Part shown: positions 7,378 to 18,748 of the stretch, in pieces
Layout: each line of letters starts with the position of its first letter
Numbering within the stretch: the first letter of the stretch is position 1
Source: Pseudomonadota bacterium
GTDB taxonomy: Bacteria > Pseudomonadota > Alphaproteobacteria > Rhodobacterales > Rhodobacteraceae
Reading direction: 5' to 3'
NCBI GenBank assembly: GCA_963205075.1
Contig: CAUJIU010000054.1
Span: forward strand, 1-64,000
DNA length: 64,000 nucleotides
The notes under the pieces: generated by a model
Seen by the model: only the letters and a program-made list of their open reading frames with translations
Database searches by the model: none
What the model was told of the DNA's origin: nothing
Translations under genes and position numbers: made by a program

Positions 7378-8283
7378 ATGTACATTGTTGCCGCACTCTA
7401 TCATTTCACGTCTTTTGCCAATCCGAAGTCGCTCATGGGGCCGCTGGAGGCGCTCTGCCGGGCGCACGGTGTCAGCGGCACCCTGCTGCTGGCCAGCGAG
7501 GGGATCAACGGCACCATCGCCGGCTCGCGCGAGGGGATCGACGCGGTCCTGGCCCACATAGCCGGGCTACCCGGCTGCGATGATCTGGAATGGAAGGAAA
7601 GCCACGCCGCCGCCCAGCCGTTCAACCGGATGAAGGTGCGGCTGAAGAAAGAGATCGTCACGCTTGGCCAGCCCGGGGTCGATCCCCGCGCGTCCGTCGG
7701 GCATTACGTGCGGCCCGCCGACTGGAACGCGCTGATCTCGGCGCCCGATGTCGCCGTGATCGACACCCGCAACGACTACGAGGTCGCCATCGGCACCTTC
7801 GCCGGTGCGGTCGATCCACAGACCCGGAGCTTTCGCGATTTCCCCGCCTGGTGGCAGGCCAACCGCGAGCGCTTTCACAACAAGCGCATCGCCATGTTCT
7901 GCACCGGCGGCATCCGCTGCGAGAAATCCACCAACTACCTGATAGGTCAGGGGGTGGAGGAGGTGTTTCACCTCAAGGGCGGCATCCTGAAATATCTTGA
8001 GGACGTTCCCGCGGATGAAAGCCTCTGGCAGGGTGACTGCTTTGTCTTCGATGGCCGCGTCAGCGTCGGGCACGGGCTGCAGGAAGGGCCGCATGTGCTT
8101 TGCCACGCCTGCCGCCGCCCGCTGGCGCCGCAGGACCTGAACCATCCGGACTATCGGGAAGGCGTGTCCTGCCACCATTGCGCGGCCGAGACCACGCCGG
8201 CGGACAAGGAGCGCTTCCGCGAACGGCAACGCCAGATCGCGCTGGCCCGGCAACGCGGAGAGCGGCACATTGGCAGCCTCTGA
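7378..8283 (+). CDS. trhO: tRNA uridine-34 hydroxylase, rhodanese family
   Basis: 301 residues (TrhO/YceA). Makes 5-hydroxyuridine at tRNA wobble position 34 in an oxygen-dependent way. N-terminal acylphosphatase-like domain (residues 1-95, with [15 protein letters not shown]), then a rhodanese domain with the active loop [10 protein letters not shown] (C175 and C181), then a C-terminal pair of CxxC motifs (CHAC, CHHC) likely binding zinc. Its 3' end overlaps the next gene by 14 nt, so the two are probably translated together. Confidence 0.92.
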   Translation: MYIVAALYHFTSFANPKSLMGPLEALCRAHGVSGTLLLASEGINGTIAGSREGIDAVLAHIAGLPGCDDLEWKESHAAAQPFNRMKVRLKKEIVTLGQPGVDPRASVGHYVRPADWNALISAPDVAVIDTRNDYEVAIGTFAGAVDPQTRSFRDFPAWWQANRERFHNKRIAMFCTGGIRCEKSTNYLIGQGVEEVFHLKGGILKYLEDVPADESLWQGDCFVFDGRVSVGHGLQEGPHVLCHACRRPLAPQDLNHPDYREGVSCHHCAAETTPADKERFRERQRQIALARQRGERHIGSL

Positions 8284-9313
8284 GCGCGCAGGCATCCGGG
8301 GCCAGCTTGTCGGCCTGGCCATCGGCGCGGTCGCCGGCTATCTCGCCTATCGGGCGGGGATGCCGCTGCCGTGGATGCTGGGCCCGATGATCGCCAATAC
8401 CATCGTGGCCGTCGCCGGTGCCCCGGTGATGCCGCCCGTGCGGCTGCGGCCGCTGGTGATCCCGGTGATCGGCGTGATGCTGGGCGCGACCGTTACCGCC
8501 GAGGTCCTCTCGGCGCTCGGGCGCTGGGCGGTGTCGGTCGCGCTGCTGGCGCCGTTTCTGGCCACCGCATCGTTTGGCTCCTATCAGATCTATCGCCGGA
8601 TTGGCGGCTATGACCGGGTCAGCGCCTATTTCGCGGCGATGCCCGGCGGCGTCAACGAAATGGTGCTGATCGGTTCGGCCGCCGGCGGGCAGGAACGCAA
8701 GATCGCGCTGGCCCATGCCTCGCGGATCCTGCTGGTGATCCTGTTCGTTGGCCTGTTCTACGGGCTGGTGCTGGGCGTCAGGTCCACGGGCAACGCCCGG
8801 CCCTGGACAGCGCTTTCCGCCCTGAGCGCGATGGATTATGCGGCGTTTCTGGCCTGCGCGCTGGCGGGGTCCTGGCTGGGCAAGCGGCTGCGCCTGCCGG
8901 CTGGCAACATGCTCGGGCCGATGGTGCTGAGCGCGGCGCTGCATGTCGGGCAATGGGTTGAGGTGCCGCCGCCGACCCTGTTCATCATCGCCGCGCAGAT
9001 CGTGCTGGGGACGATCATCGGCTGCCGTTTTCGCGGCGCGCAGCTGCGCGAGGTGGCGGCGGACATGTGGCTGGGGTTTCTGTCGACGCTGGTGATGCTG
9101 GCCGCGGCCGTCAGCTTTGCGGCGCTGGTCGGCTGGCTGACCGGCATGGATGTCGCGGCGGTGTTCCTGGCCTATTCACCGGGCGGCCTGACCGAGATGA
9201 GCCTGCTGGCGCTCGCCATCCACCAGGACGTGGCCTATGTCTCGGTCAGCCACATCGTGCGGATCCTGATGGTGATCGTTGCCGCGCCCCTGGTGTTTCG
9301 TCGGTCAGGCTAG
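8270..9313 (+). CDS. AbrB-family membrane protein (PF05145 type)
   Basis: 347 residues, about ten hydrophobic segments in two similar halves, each with a glycine/proline-rich turn: [12 protein letters not shown] and [13 protein letters not shown]. The pattern [16 protein letters not shown] and its repeat [14 protein letters not shown] is typical of this family of putative transporters, sometimes mislabelled as ammonia monooxygenase or AbrB regulator. Substrate unknown. The chosen start is TTG at 8270, behind CGCGGAGAG and inside the trhO end; it gives MAASERAG and no ATG lies nearby. The gene converges on the transglycosylase with a 9-nt overlap. Confidence 0.8.
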   Translation: MAASERAGIRGQLVGLAIGAVAGYLAYRAGMPLPWMLGPMIANTIVAVAGAPVMPPVRLRPLVIPVIGVMLGATVTAEVLSALGRWAVSVALLAPFLATASFGSYQIYRRIGGYDRVSAYFAAMPGGVNEMVLIGSAAGGQERKIALAHASRILLVILFVGLFYGLVLGVRSTGNARPWTALSALSAMDYAAFLACALAGSWLGKRLRLPAGNMLGPMVLSAALHVGQWVEVPPPTLFIIAAQIVLGTIIGCRFRGAQLREVAADMWLGFLSTLVMLAAAVSFAALVGWLTGMDVAAVFLAYSPGGLTEMSLLALAIHQDVAYVSVSHIVRILMVIVAAPLVFRRSG

Positions 9314-9778
9314 GCCGGTTTCCTCAAGCAATCCCAGGCGCTTGGCTTCGTAGTAGTAGCCGCGCGCATACCAGCCGATGGCCGCGTCCTGATCGCCGCC
9401 AGAGACCAGCCAGGCGCCGCGCAGGTACTTGACCGCGTAGTGCAGGTTGACATCGGGGTTGAGCAGGTCGCCCGGCGCGCCGTCAAAGCCCATGCCGGCG
9501 GCGGTGCGCGGATGGATCTGCATCAGCCCCATATAGGGGCCGTTGCGGGCATCGGGGCGGTAGTCGCTTTCGCGCTGCACCACCCGGTGCACGAGGCTGC
9601 GCGGGACTTCGTAGTAATCGGCCCATTTGTTGATGAGGCGGCGCACCTCAGGCGACTCGCCGGGATAGAGCGCCGACGTGTCTTCCGGCGCGAGGCTGCC
9701 GACGCGGGCGCAGGCGGCCAGCGCGGACAGGCCAAGGGCGAGGGCGGCGCGGCGGGTAATCTGGGTCAATGCGGTCAC
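9305..9778 (-). CDS. Lytic transglycosylase, SLT domain lipoprotein
   Basis: 157 residues. N-terminal twin-Arg-like and hydrophobic stretch (TRRAALALGLSALAAC) ending in a lipobox with Cys, so probably an outer-membrane lipoprotein that cleaves peptidoglycan. The SLT core shows the catalytic Glu in VQRESDYRPDARNG and the GLMQIHPRTAAGMG motif, then LNPDVNLHYAVKYLRG. The start is uncertain: GTG at 9778 gives MTALTQITRR and the cleanest signal peptide, but no strong SD precedes it; a TTG 12 nt later is possible. It is small and resembles general housekeeping SLT proteins, not flagellar SltF. Confidence 0.8.
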   Translation of the reverse strand: MTALTQITRRAALALGLSALAACARVGSLAPEDTSALYPGESPEVRRLINKWADYYEVPRSLVHRVVQRESDYRPDARNGPYMGLMQIHPRTAAGMGFDGAPGDLLNPDVNLHYAVKYLRGAWLVSGGDQDAAIGWYARGYYYEAKRLGLLEETGLA

Positions 9779-9857
9779 GTCCGGTTGTTGCCCGGCGTTG
9801 TTAGCCGCAGCCCGTGGCGCCGCATAGCCCCGCGATGGGCGGTCGGCGGCGGTTCGC

Positions 9858-11426
9858 CTATGCCCCGGCCACCCTTGCCCGGATCCATTGGTCAAGCTGG
9901 TCGGTCTGGGCTTGCTCCATCCGCAGGCCCAGCTTGCTGCGGCGCCAGACCACGTCCTCGGCGCAGCGGGCGTATTCCTTGGCGATCAGCCAGTCCACCT
10001 CGCGCTCGGTCAGGGTCGCGCCGAAGTCGCGGCCCAGATCGTCCGCCGCTTTCGCCCCGTGCAGCATCCGGGCGGCATCGGTGCCGTAGGCGCGGATCAG
10101 CCGCGCCGCCCAAGGCTCGGTCAGGAACGGGAAGGCCGCCAAGAGCTGCCGCCGCAGGTCCGCCACCCCATCTACCGCAAAGTCTCCGCCCGGCAGGCTG
10201 ACGCCGGCGGTCCAGGCGGGGCCCATCTGGGGAAAGGCCGGGGCCAGCTTGGCCAGCGCGCTTTCGGCCAACCGCCGATAGGTGGTGATCTTGCCGCCAA
10301 ACACGTTGAGCAGCGGGGCATCCTGCGGGCTTTCGACGATCAGCGTGTAGTCGCGCGTCGCAGCGGTGGCGGAGCTGGCCCCGTCATCATGCAGCGGCCG
10401 GACGCCGGAATAGGTCCAGACGATGTCGGACCGGGTGACCGGCTGCCTGAAATACTGGGAGGCGAAATCGCACAGGTAATCCTGCTCGGCCTCGGTGCAG
10501 ACCGGCTTTTCGGACGGGCCGGAATGATCTCGGTCGGTGGTGCCGATCAGGGTGAAGTCGGTCTCGTAGGGGATCGCGAAGATGATCCTCCCGTCGGTGC
10601 CCTGAAAGAAGTAGCACTTGTCGTGGTCATAGAGCCGCCGGGTGACGATATGGCTGCCGCGCACCAGCCGCACCCCGTCTTTCGATGGCGACTTGAGCCG
10701 GGTCTTGAGCACATCGGCGACCCAGGGGCCGGCGGCATTGACCAGCGCGCGGGCCGCGATGCGGCTTTGCCGGCCGCTCTCGGCATCCTCGACCGTCACC
10801 TGCCACAGCCCGCCCTCGCGGTGCGCCTCCACCACCCTGGTCCGGGTCATGATCCGGGCGCCTCGCGCCTCGGCGTCGCGGGCGTTGAGCACCACGAGGC
10901 GGGAATCCTCCACCCAGCAATCGGAGTATTCATAGGCATGGGCGAATTTCGGGTTCAGCGGCGCCCCCTCGGGCGCGCTGCGCAGATCGAGCGTCGTGGT
11001 GCCGGGCAGGATCTTGCGGCCGCCCAGGTTGTCATAAAGGAACAGGCCCAGCCGGATCAGCCAGGCGGGCCTGCGGCCGCGCATCCACGGCATGACCGCC
11101 GACAGCAGCCGCGAGGTCGGGGTCGCCCCTTCAAAGCGCATGTCGGGGTGATAGGGCAGCACGAAGCGCATCGGCCAGCTGATATGCGGCATGGCGCGCA
11201 GCAGGGTCTCGCGCTCGATCAGCGCCTCGCGCACCAGCCGGAACTCGAAATATTCCAGATAGCGCAAGCCGCCGTGAAACAGCTTGGTCGAGGCCGAGGA
11301 GGTGCCAGAGGCCAGATCACCCATCTCGGCCAGGCAGACGCTCAGGCCACGCCCCGCTGCATCGCGCGCGATGCCGCAGCCATTGATGCCGCCGCCGATG
11401 ACAAAGAGATCGCAGGTCGGTGCCAT
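9858..11426 (-). CDS. glpD: Aerobic glycerol-3-phosphate dehydrogenase
   Basis: 522 residues, FAD-dependent membrane-associated enzyme oxidising glycerol-3-phosphate to dihydroxyacetone phosphate. The FAD-binding GxGxxG is at the N-terminus (FVIGGGINGCGIARDAAGRG), followed by GTSSASTKLFHGGLRYLE, a family signature. The C-terminal domain includes YARCAEDVVWRRSKLGLRM. ATG at 11426 gives the normal N-terminus; the frame continues upstream without family similarity. It is divergent from the DeoR-type regulator at 11562, and the gap holds tandem ATGTTCG half-sites. Confidence 0.95.
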   Translation of the reverse strand: MAPTCDLFVIGGGINGCGIARDAAGRGLSVCLAEMGDLASGTSSASTKLFHGGLRYLEYFEFRLVREALIERETLLRAMPHISWPMRFVLPYHPDMRFEGATPTSRLLSAVMPWMRGRRPAWLIRLGLFLYDNLGGRKILPGTTTLDLRSAPEGAPLNPKFAHAYEYSDCWVEDSRLVVLNARDAEARGARIMTRTRVVEAHREGGLWQVTVEDAESGRQSRIAARALVNAAGPWVADVLKTRLKSPSKDGVRLVRGSHIVTRRLYDHDKCYFFQGTDGRIIFAIPYETDFTLIGTTDRDHSGPSEKPVCTEAEQDYLCDFASQYFRQPVTRSDIVWTYSGVRPLHDDGASSATAATRDYTLIVESPQDAPLLNVFGGKITTYRRLAESALAKLAPAFPQMGPAWTAGVSLPGGDFAVDGVADLRRQLLAAFPFLTEPWAARLIRAYGTDAARMLHGAKAADDLGRDFGATLTEREVDWLIAKEYARCAEDVVWRRSKLGLRMEQAQTDQLDQWIRARVAGA

Positions 11427-11491
11427 TGCGCAGGAGCCTTTTCCAGTGAGTCGGGCCGGTCCTAGCACCGATCAGCGATTCCCGACATAGA

Positions 11492-11509
11492 AATGTTCGC
11501 CAATGTTCG
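11492..11509 (+). promoter_or_regulatory. Tandem GlpR-like half-sites
   Basis: AATGTTCG occurs twice, at 11492-11499 and 11502-11509, exactly 10 bp apart, so both face the same side of the helix. ATGTTCG is also the half-site of the E. coli GlpR operator. A third weaker copy (AATGTTGC) begins near 11524. The site lies between glpD and its regulator gene and is a likely operator for both. Confidence 0.55.
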
Positions 11510-11561
11510 TTCTGACGCGGATGAATGTTGCCAGATGCGCGATTTGATGCATAGTCGCGGC

Positions 11562-12320
11562 ATGACAACCTCGCTGCGCCAGTCCGGCATCCTCGATATC
11601 GCCCGCCGCCAGGGCCGGGTCAGCGTCGAAACGCTGGCCGAGGATTTCGGCGTCACGCAGCAGACCATCCGCCGAGACCTGACCGAACTGGCCGAGGCCG
11701 GGCATCTGGCCCGTGTTCATGGCGGGGCGGTGTTGCCGTCCGGCACCCACAACATCGCCCATGAAGAACGCCGCAGCCTCAACGCGGCCGCCAAGGACCG
11801 CATTGCGCGCGCCTGCGCCGCCGAGATCGGCGCGGGCGCTTCGGTGTTTCTCAACATCGGCACCACGACCGAGGCGGTGGCGCGGGCGCTGATGGGGCAT
11901 GACGGCCTGTTGGCCGTCACCAACAACAGCAAAATCGCCGAGATCCTGTCAGCCGCGCCGGGGGTCGAGGTGGTGCTGACCGGCGGCACCCTGCGCCGCG
12001 CCGATGGCGGCCTCGTGGGGCCGCTTTCTTTGCACACGATCCGCCATTTTCGCTACGACGTGGCGGTGATCGGCTGTTCGGCGCTGCATGCCAGCGGCGA
12101 CATTCTCGACTTCGACCTGGCCGAGGTCGAGGCCAGCCGCGCCATCATCGCCCAGTCGCGCCGGGTGATCCTGGTGGCCGATCACTCCAAGTTCCAGCGC
12201 TCCGCCCCGGTGCGCATCGGCGCGCTCAGCGATGTGGACCTGTTCCTGACCGACCGCGAGGTGCCGCCCGGCCTGGCCGAGGCCTGCGCCGGCTGGCACA
12301 CCAAAATCGCGGTGGTCTGA
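11562..12320 (+). CDS. glpR: DeoR-family regulator, probable glycerol-3-phosphate repressor
   Basis: 252 residues. N-terminal DeoR helix-turn-helix (QQTIRRDLTELAEAGHLARV, then HGGA) and C-terminal sugar-phosphate sensor domain with NIGTTTEAVARAL and DHSKF motifs. Divergence from glpD points to control of glycerol-3-phosphate use. ATG at 11562 (MTTSLRQSGI) fits the family start; two in-frame starts further upstream would lie over the likely operator and are less likely. It ends 2 nt from the gyrB stop on the opposite strand. Confidence 0.85.
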   Translation: MTTSLRQSGILDIARRQGRVSVETLAEDFGVTQQTIRRDLTELAEAGHLARVHGGAVLPSGTHNIAHEERRSLNAAAKDRIARACAAEIGAGASVFLNIGTTTEAVARALMGHDGLLAVTNNSKIAEILSAAPGVEVVLTGGTLRRADGGLVGPLSLHTIRHFRYDVAVIGCSALHASGDILDFDLAEVEASRAIIAQSRRVILVADHSKFQRSAPVRIGALSDVDLFLTDREVPPGLAEACAGWHTKIAVV

Positions 12321-12322
12321 CC

Positions 12323-14797
<2,475 letters not shown>

Positions 14798-14819
14798 GGC
14801 TTTCCCCCATATTTTGTGG

Positions 14820-15440
14820 CTAGATGAAGGGAATGACCAGCCCGACGCAAATGAGCAGGCTGCCCGCCGTGAGGTTGGTCCGCCGCAGGGCGGCGGGCGA
14901 GGCCAGAAGCCGCCGCGCCTGACCGATGAACATGGCCAGAAACAGGTTGCCCACCAGCGGGATCACCGCCGAAAGCGCGGCGATGGCGATCATGTCGGGC
15001 CAGCGCAACGTGGTCAGGTCGAAAAAGCCCGGCAAGACGCCCATGTAGAACAGGATGGCCTTGGGGTTGCCCAGGATCACCGCCACCCCGGCCAGAAATC
15101 CCGCCCACATGCCGGGGCGGGTCAGGCGGCTGTCGCGCGCGATGGACTTGTCGGCGTTGCGGATCACCAGCCAGCCCATGACCAGGAAGGTGACGCAGGC
15201 AACCCAGCGCAGCAGGGTCATGAACCCGGCAAAGACCGAGACGATCCAGGTCACCCCGAGAATGGCGAGGAAGGGCCAGAGGATGTCTCCGACCACGACG
15301 CCCAGCGCCAGAGGCCAGGCGGCACGAAACCCGCCCGACAGCGCGCGCGCCGTCAGCGCCACCCAGACCGGGCCGGGGGTCAGAAACAGGATCAGCAGCG
15401 CGCCGGCATAGAGCGCGAGGTCGGTCAGGGTGATGGTCAT
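14820..15440 (-). CDS. LysE/RhtB-family amino-acid exporter
   Basis: 206 residues, about six membrane segments. The family signature is at the N-terminus, LFLTPGPVWVALTARALSGG, then GVVVGDILWPFLAILG, and the second-half motif NPKAILFYMGVLPGFFD. Exports amino acids or derivatives; substrate cannot be assigned. Located between the GNAT gene (30 nt) and gyrB, it interrupts the usual recF-gyrB adjacency. Confidence 0.85.
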   Translation of the reverse strand: MTITLTDLALYAGALLILFLTPGPVWVALTARALSGGFRAAWPLALGVVVGDILWPFLAILGVTWIVSVFAGFMTLLRWVACVTFLVMGWLVIRNADKSIARDSRLTRPGMWAGFLAGVAVILGNPKAILFYMGVLPGFFDLTTLRWPDMIAIAALSAVIPLVGNLFLAMFIGQARRLLASPAALRRTNLTAGSLLICVGLVIPFI

Positions 15441-15470
15441 GATCGGGGCACCTGATTGGGACGTCCGGGC

Positions 15471-15995
15471 TTAGAAGAAGTGGCCCAGAAAGTCGATGGG
15501 GACATCGCTGTCCCATGCCCGGTCCCGCAGCGGCATCACCAGCAGATTGGCCGACTGCCGCTCGATGATGCCGCGCGTGCGAGCGCCGTTCATGTCGACC
15601 GCGCGCAGCGGGTTCGAGACGGGCAGGAATCCCGCCGCCTCGTACAGGCCCGCCGTGCCGAACAAGGCGATGAATTCGGCGGGGCTGGCCTTGCCTTCGT
15701 CTATCACCGCCTCGATCAGCCGCCCGGCTATGCCCTGCCCGCGCCGTTCCGCCGCCGTTGCCACATCGGCGACGCCCAGCACCGGCGCCAGCCGGTCCGG
15801 AAATCGCACCGCCCTGAAGGTCAGCCCGACATGGCCGACAATCCCGGGGTCACGCGCCACCAGCCGCAGGTGGTGGCGTTGCATGAAGTAGCTGCGCCCG
15901 CCGAATTCGGTGCCAAAGGCCTCCGCCAGCAGGTGCGCGATTGCCGCCTCGTCTTCGGCGGCCAGCCGAAGCTCCTCGATCCGGTCAATCCGCAT
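15471..15995 (-). CDS. GNAT-family N-acetyltransferase
   Basis: 174 residues with the acetyl-CoA pyrophosphate loop signature VATAAERRGQGIAGRLIEAV (residues about 78-97) and the strand GLYEAAGFLPVS near the end of the fold. The acceptor is unknown. Its ATG lies inside the end of the VOC gene (11-nt overlap), so these two and recF are probably translated as one unit. No similarity to RimI or other specific subfamilies was recognised. Confidence 0.8.
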   Translation of the reverse strand: MRIDRIEELRLAAEDEAAIAHLLAEAFGTEFGGRSYFMQRHHLRLVARDPGIVGHVGLTFRAVRFPDRLAPVLGVADVATAAERRGQGIAGRLIEAVIDEGKASPAEFIALFGTAGLYEAAGFLPVSNPLRAVDMNGARTRGIIERQSANLLVMPLRDRAWDSDVPIDFLGHFF

Positions 15996-16422
15996 CTTGG
16001 GCCGGCAGCGTCAGGCTGCCATCCTCGTTCAGCGGCCAGAACGGGTTCATGGCGACCTCCCAGACATGGCCATCGGGGTCCGCGTAATAGCCCGAATAGC
16101 CGCCCCAGAACACTTCCTGCGGCGCCTTCAGCGCGGTCGCGCCCGCAGCCAGCGCCAGCGCGTAGGCGGCATCGACCTCGGCCACAGTCGCCATGTTCTG
16201 CGCCAGCGTCATCGCCCCGGTCCCCAGCGCGGCACCCGGCCGGCCCTGATCGTCCGCCAGCGCCGCGCGCCCAAAGAGGCCCAGAACCGCCCCGTGCATC
16301 TGGTAGAACACCACGTCGTCCTGCCTGCGCGCCGGCGCCCAGCCCAAGGCCGCGTAAAAGGCCTTGGACCGCTCCAGATCCTCGACCCCCAGCGTTATCA
16401 GTGTCACCCGTTGCGGGGTCAT
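15985..16422 (-). CDS. VOC (glyoxalase/bleomycin-resistance-like) protein
   Basis: 145 residues, two beta-alpha-beta-beta-beta modules. The first module begins VTLITLGVEDLERSKAFYAALG; the second carries DPDGHVWEVAMNPFW, where the Glu is the usual metal ligand. Function unknown; such proteins are often lyases, dioxygenases or binding proteins. ATG at 16422 has a very strong SD (GGAGGAGG) and overlaps the recF stop as ATGA, so the frame that continues 20 codons upstream inside recF was rejected. Confidence 0.82.
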   Translation of the reverse strand: MTPQRVTLITLGVEDLERSKAFYAALGWAPARRQDDVVFYQMHGAVLGLFGRAALADDQGRPGAALGTGAMTLAQNMATVAEVDAAYALALAAGATALKAPQEVFWGGYSGYYADPDGHVWEVAMNPFWPLNEDGSLTLPAQDAD

Positions 16423-17531
16423 GGGGCCTCCTCCTGCTGCAAGGCCGATGCGCCTTCGCGCTCCGAAACCGAGTAATAGCACGCGCGTCCGCCCAGTTCG
16501 GCAAAGAGTTCCGGCCCTGTCCCGGTCATCCAGGCCTGCGCGCCAAGGTCGCAGACCTCGTCATAAAGCGCCGCGCGGCGTCCGGCATCGAGATGGGCCG
16601 CCACCTCGTCCAGCAGCAGGATCGGCGGCGCGCCGTGCATGGCCCTGATCGAGCGGGCATTGGCCAGGATCAGCGCGATCAGCAGCGCCTTCTGCTCGCC
16701 GGTCGAACAGTCGCGCGCCGCAACCCCCTTGCCGCGCATCACCGCGCTCAGGTCGGTGCGGTGCGGCCCGATCAGCGTGCGCCCGGCGCTCATGTCACGC
16801 GCACGGCCGTCAGCCAGAGCCTGTGCCAGCGCGTCCGCCTCCTTGGGCAGCTCGCCTTCCGACTGGATCAGCTCCAGATCGGCCGAAGGAAAACTGGTGC
16901 CGCCGCCGTCCTGCGCCGCCATCAACTCCGCCACGGTCAGCCGGCGATTGGCGGCAATGCGGGCGCCGGCTTCGGCCATCTGCGCCTCCAGCGCCCCGTA
17001 CCAATGCGCGTCGCGCACCATGTCCTTGAGCAGCCGGTTGCGCTCGCGCATCGCCTTTTCATAGGTCAGCACCGCCTCGGCATGGCCGGGCTCGAAACTC
17101 ATGGTGGCCCGGTCCAGAAACCGCCTGCGCCCGTCCGCACCCTCGATCCACAGCCGGTCCATCGCCGGAACCAGCCAGAGCATCCGCGCGATCCGGCCCA
17201 GGGCCACCTGCGGCGCCGCCTTGCCGTCAATCTGCACCTGGCGCGGCCGCTCGGGTTCGGCCCAGGTCTCGATCTCGTGCACCTGATGGTGCGAGTGCAG
17301 CAGCGCGCTGACCTTCCAGCCAAGCCCCTCGGGGCGGCGCAGCAACTCGTCGCCTGAGGCCCCGCGCAGCCCGCGCCCCGGCGACAGCATCGAGATGGCC
17401 TCGAGCACGTTGGTCTTGCCGGCACCGTTGGGCCCATATAGCGCCACCGGCCCGGCCTGCAGCGTCAGCCGCGACCGGAAATGCGACCGGAAATGCGACA
17501 GCGCCAGCTCTTCAAGGAAAAGGCCGCTCAT
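16419..17531 (-). CDS. recF: DNA replication/repair protein RecF
   Basis: 370 residues, an SMC-like ATPase that loads RecA at gaps behind replication forks. Walker A is GPNGAGKTNVLEA, the signature region DCSTGEQKALLIALIL, Walker B PPILLLDEVAAHLD. The N-terminus reads SHFRSHFRSRLTL, a tandem duplication of SHFR encoded by two copies of a 12-bp unit (17472-17495), four residues longer than I expect for the family. Between dnaN and the VOC gene, in the conserved dnaA-dnaN-recF order. Confidence 0.94.
   Translation of the reverse strand: MSGLFLEELALSHFRSHFRSRLTLQAGPVALYGPNGAGKTNVLEAISMLSPGRGLRGASGDELLRRPEGLGWKVSALLHSHHQVHEIETWAEPERPRQVQIDGKAAPQVALGRIARMLWLVPAMDRLWIEGADGRRRFLDRATMSFEPGHAEAVLTYEKAMRERNRLLKDMVRDAHWYGALEAQMAEAGARIAANRRLTVAELMAAQDGGGTSFPSADLELIQSEGELPKEADALAQALADGRARDMSAGRTLIGPHRTDLSAVMRGKGVAARDCSTGEQKALLIALILANARSIRAMHGAPPILLLDEVAAHLDAGRRAALYDEVCDLGAQAWMTGTGPELFAELGGRACYYSVSEREGASALQQEEAP
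17472..17495. repeat. 12-bp in-frame tandem duplication in recF
   Basis: The unit CGACCGGAAATG occurs twice in a row with no mismatch, at 17472-17483 and 17484-17495. It adds four codons (SHFR) just before the Walker A strand of RecF. Perfect identity suggests a recent slippage event. Confidence 0.9.
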
Positions 17532-17546
17532 GCGCGGCCCTCCCCT

Positions 17547-17580
17547 TCATTTTGGTCCAAATACCTCCGCCGGAGGCTCC
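17547..17580 (-). repeat. Intergenic GCCTCCGGCGGAGG element between dnaN and recF
   Basis: On the minus strand, GCCTCCGGCGGAGG forms a short hairpin (CCTCC/GGAGG) followed by TATTTGGACCAAAATGAAG. I recall very similar elements after many genes in Rhodobacterales genomes, so this is probably a member of a dispersed intergenic family that may act as a weak terminator or processing site. Only one copy was noticed in this window. Confidence 0.5.
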
Positions 17581-17589
17581 CTTGCATCG

Positions 17590-18708
17590 TCACACGCGCA
17601 TCGGCATGACGACATAGACGGCGCTGGTGTCATTGCCTTCGCGCATCAGGGTCGGGTCGCCCGAGGAGTTGAACAGGAACACCGCGTTCTCGCGGTCAAC
17701 CTGGCTGGCAATCTCCAGCAGATACTTGGCGTTGAACCCGATCTCTAGCCGCTCGTCGGAATAGGCGACCGCCAGTTCTTCCTCGGCCGCGCCGCTGTCG
17801 GGCGAGTTGACCGACAGGACCAGCCGGTCCTCGTCCAGGCTCAGCTTGACGGCGCGTGACCGCTCGGACGACACCGTCGAGACCCGGTCGACCGCCTTGG
17901 CAAACTCGGAGGCATCCACCTCCAGCTTGCGGGTGTTGCCGGTCGGGATGACGCGGGTGTAGTCGGGGAAGGTGCCGTCGATCACCTTGGAGGTCAGCGT
18001 GATGCCCGGCGTGGCAAAGCGCACCTTGGTCTCGCTGACCGAAACCGCGATCTTGGCCTCGTCGTCTTCCAGAAGCTTGCGCAACTCGCCAACCGTCTTG
18101 CGTGGCACGATCACGCCGGCCATCTTTTCCGCCCCTTCCGGCAGCGGTGCATCGATCCGGGCCAGGCGGTGGCCATCGGTGGCCACGCAGCGCAGCACCT
18201 TGCCGCCCTCGCCGTCGGCCACGTGCATGTAGACGCCGTTGAGGTAGTAGCGGGTTTCCTCGGTCGAGATGGCGAATTTCGACTTGTCGAACAGCCGCCG
18301 CAGCACCGGCGCGGGGGCCGAGAAATTGGCCGCGTATTCCGACGAGGCCATCACCGGGAAATCTTCCTTGGGCAGCGTCGCCAGCGAGAAGTTGGACCGC
18401 CCCGCATCGATCGACAGGCGGCCGGTCTGGCCATTCTCGGTCAGCGTCACCAGCGCCCCGTCAGGCAGCTTGCGGACGATCTCGTTGAGCATGACCGCGG
18501 CGACGGTGGTTGCCCCGGCCCGCTCGACCATCGCCGGAGCCTTGTCGACCACCTCGATGTCAAGGTCGGTGGCGCGGAACTGGACGCTGTCGCCCGAAGC
18601 TTCGATCAGGACGTTGGCGAGGATCGGAATGGTGTTGCGCCGTTCGACCACCGACTGCGCCTGCGCGACCGCCTTGAGCAGCGCGCCGCGTTCAATACTG
18701 AATTTCAT
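17590..18708 (-). CDS. dnaN: DNA polymerase III beta subunit (sliding clamp)
   Basis: 372 residues, normal length. Ring-shaped processivity clamp. N-terminal MKFSIERGALLKAVAQAQSVVERRNTIPILANVLIE is typical, and the C-terminus ends in the conserved MPMRV tail. ATG at 18708 follows GAGGGAG; a 10-codon upstream extension was rejected. It lies 120 nt after dnaA, in a gap with a 9-bp hairpin, and 58 nt before recF. Confidence 0.97.
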   Translation of the reverse strand: MKFSIERGALLKAVAQAQSVVERRNTIPILANVLIEASGDSVQFRATDLDIEVVDKAPAMVERAGATTVAAVMLNEIVRKLPDGALVTLTENGQTGRLSIDAGRSNFSLATLPKEDFPVMASSEYAANFSAPAPVLRRLFDKSKFAISTEETRYYLNGVYMHVADGEGGKVLRCVATDGHRLARIDAPLPEGAEKMAGVIVPRKTVGELRKLLEDDEAKIAVSVSETKVRFATPGITLTSKVIDGTFPDYTRVIPTGNTRKLEVDASEFAKAVDRVSTVSSERSRAVKLSLDEDRLVLSVNSPDSGAAEEELAVAYSDERLEIGFNAKYLLEIASQVDRENAVFLFNSSGDPTLMREGNDTSAVYVVMPMRV

Positions 18709-18748
18709 CTCCCTCGCCCTTCTTCTTGTCAGGCTCACGCCGTCGGGA

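Noticed and set aside
9888-11465. Plus-strand open frame of 525 codons opposite glpD
   Set aside because: Shadow of glpD; no start context and no recognised domain.
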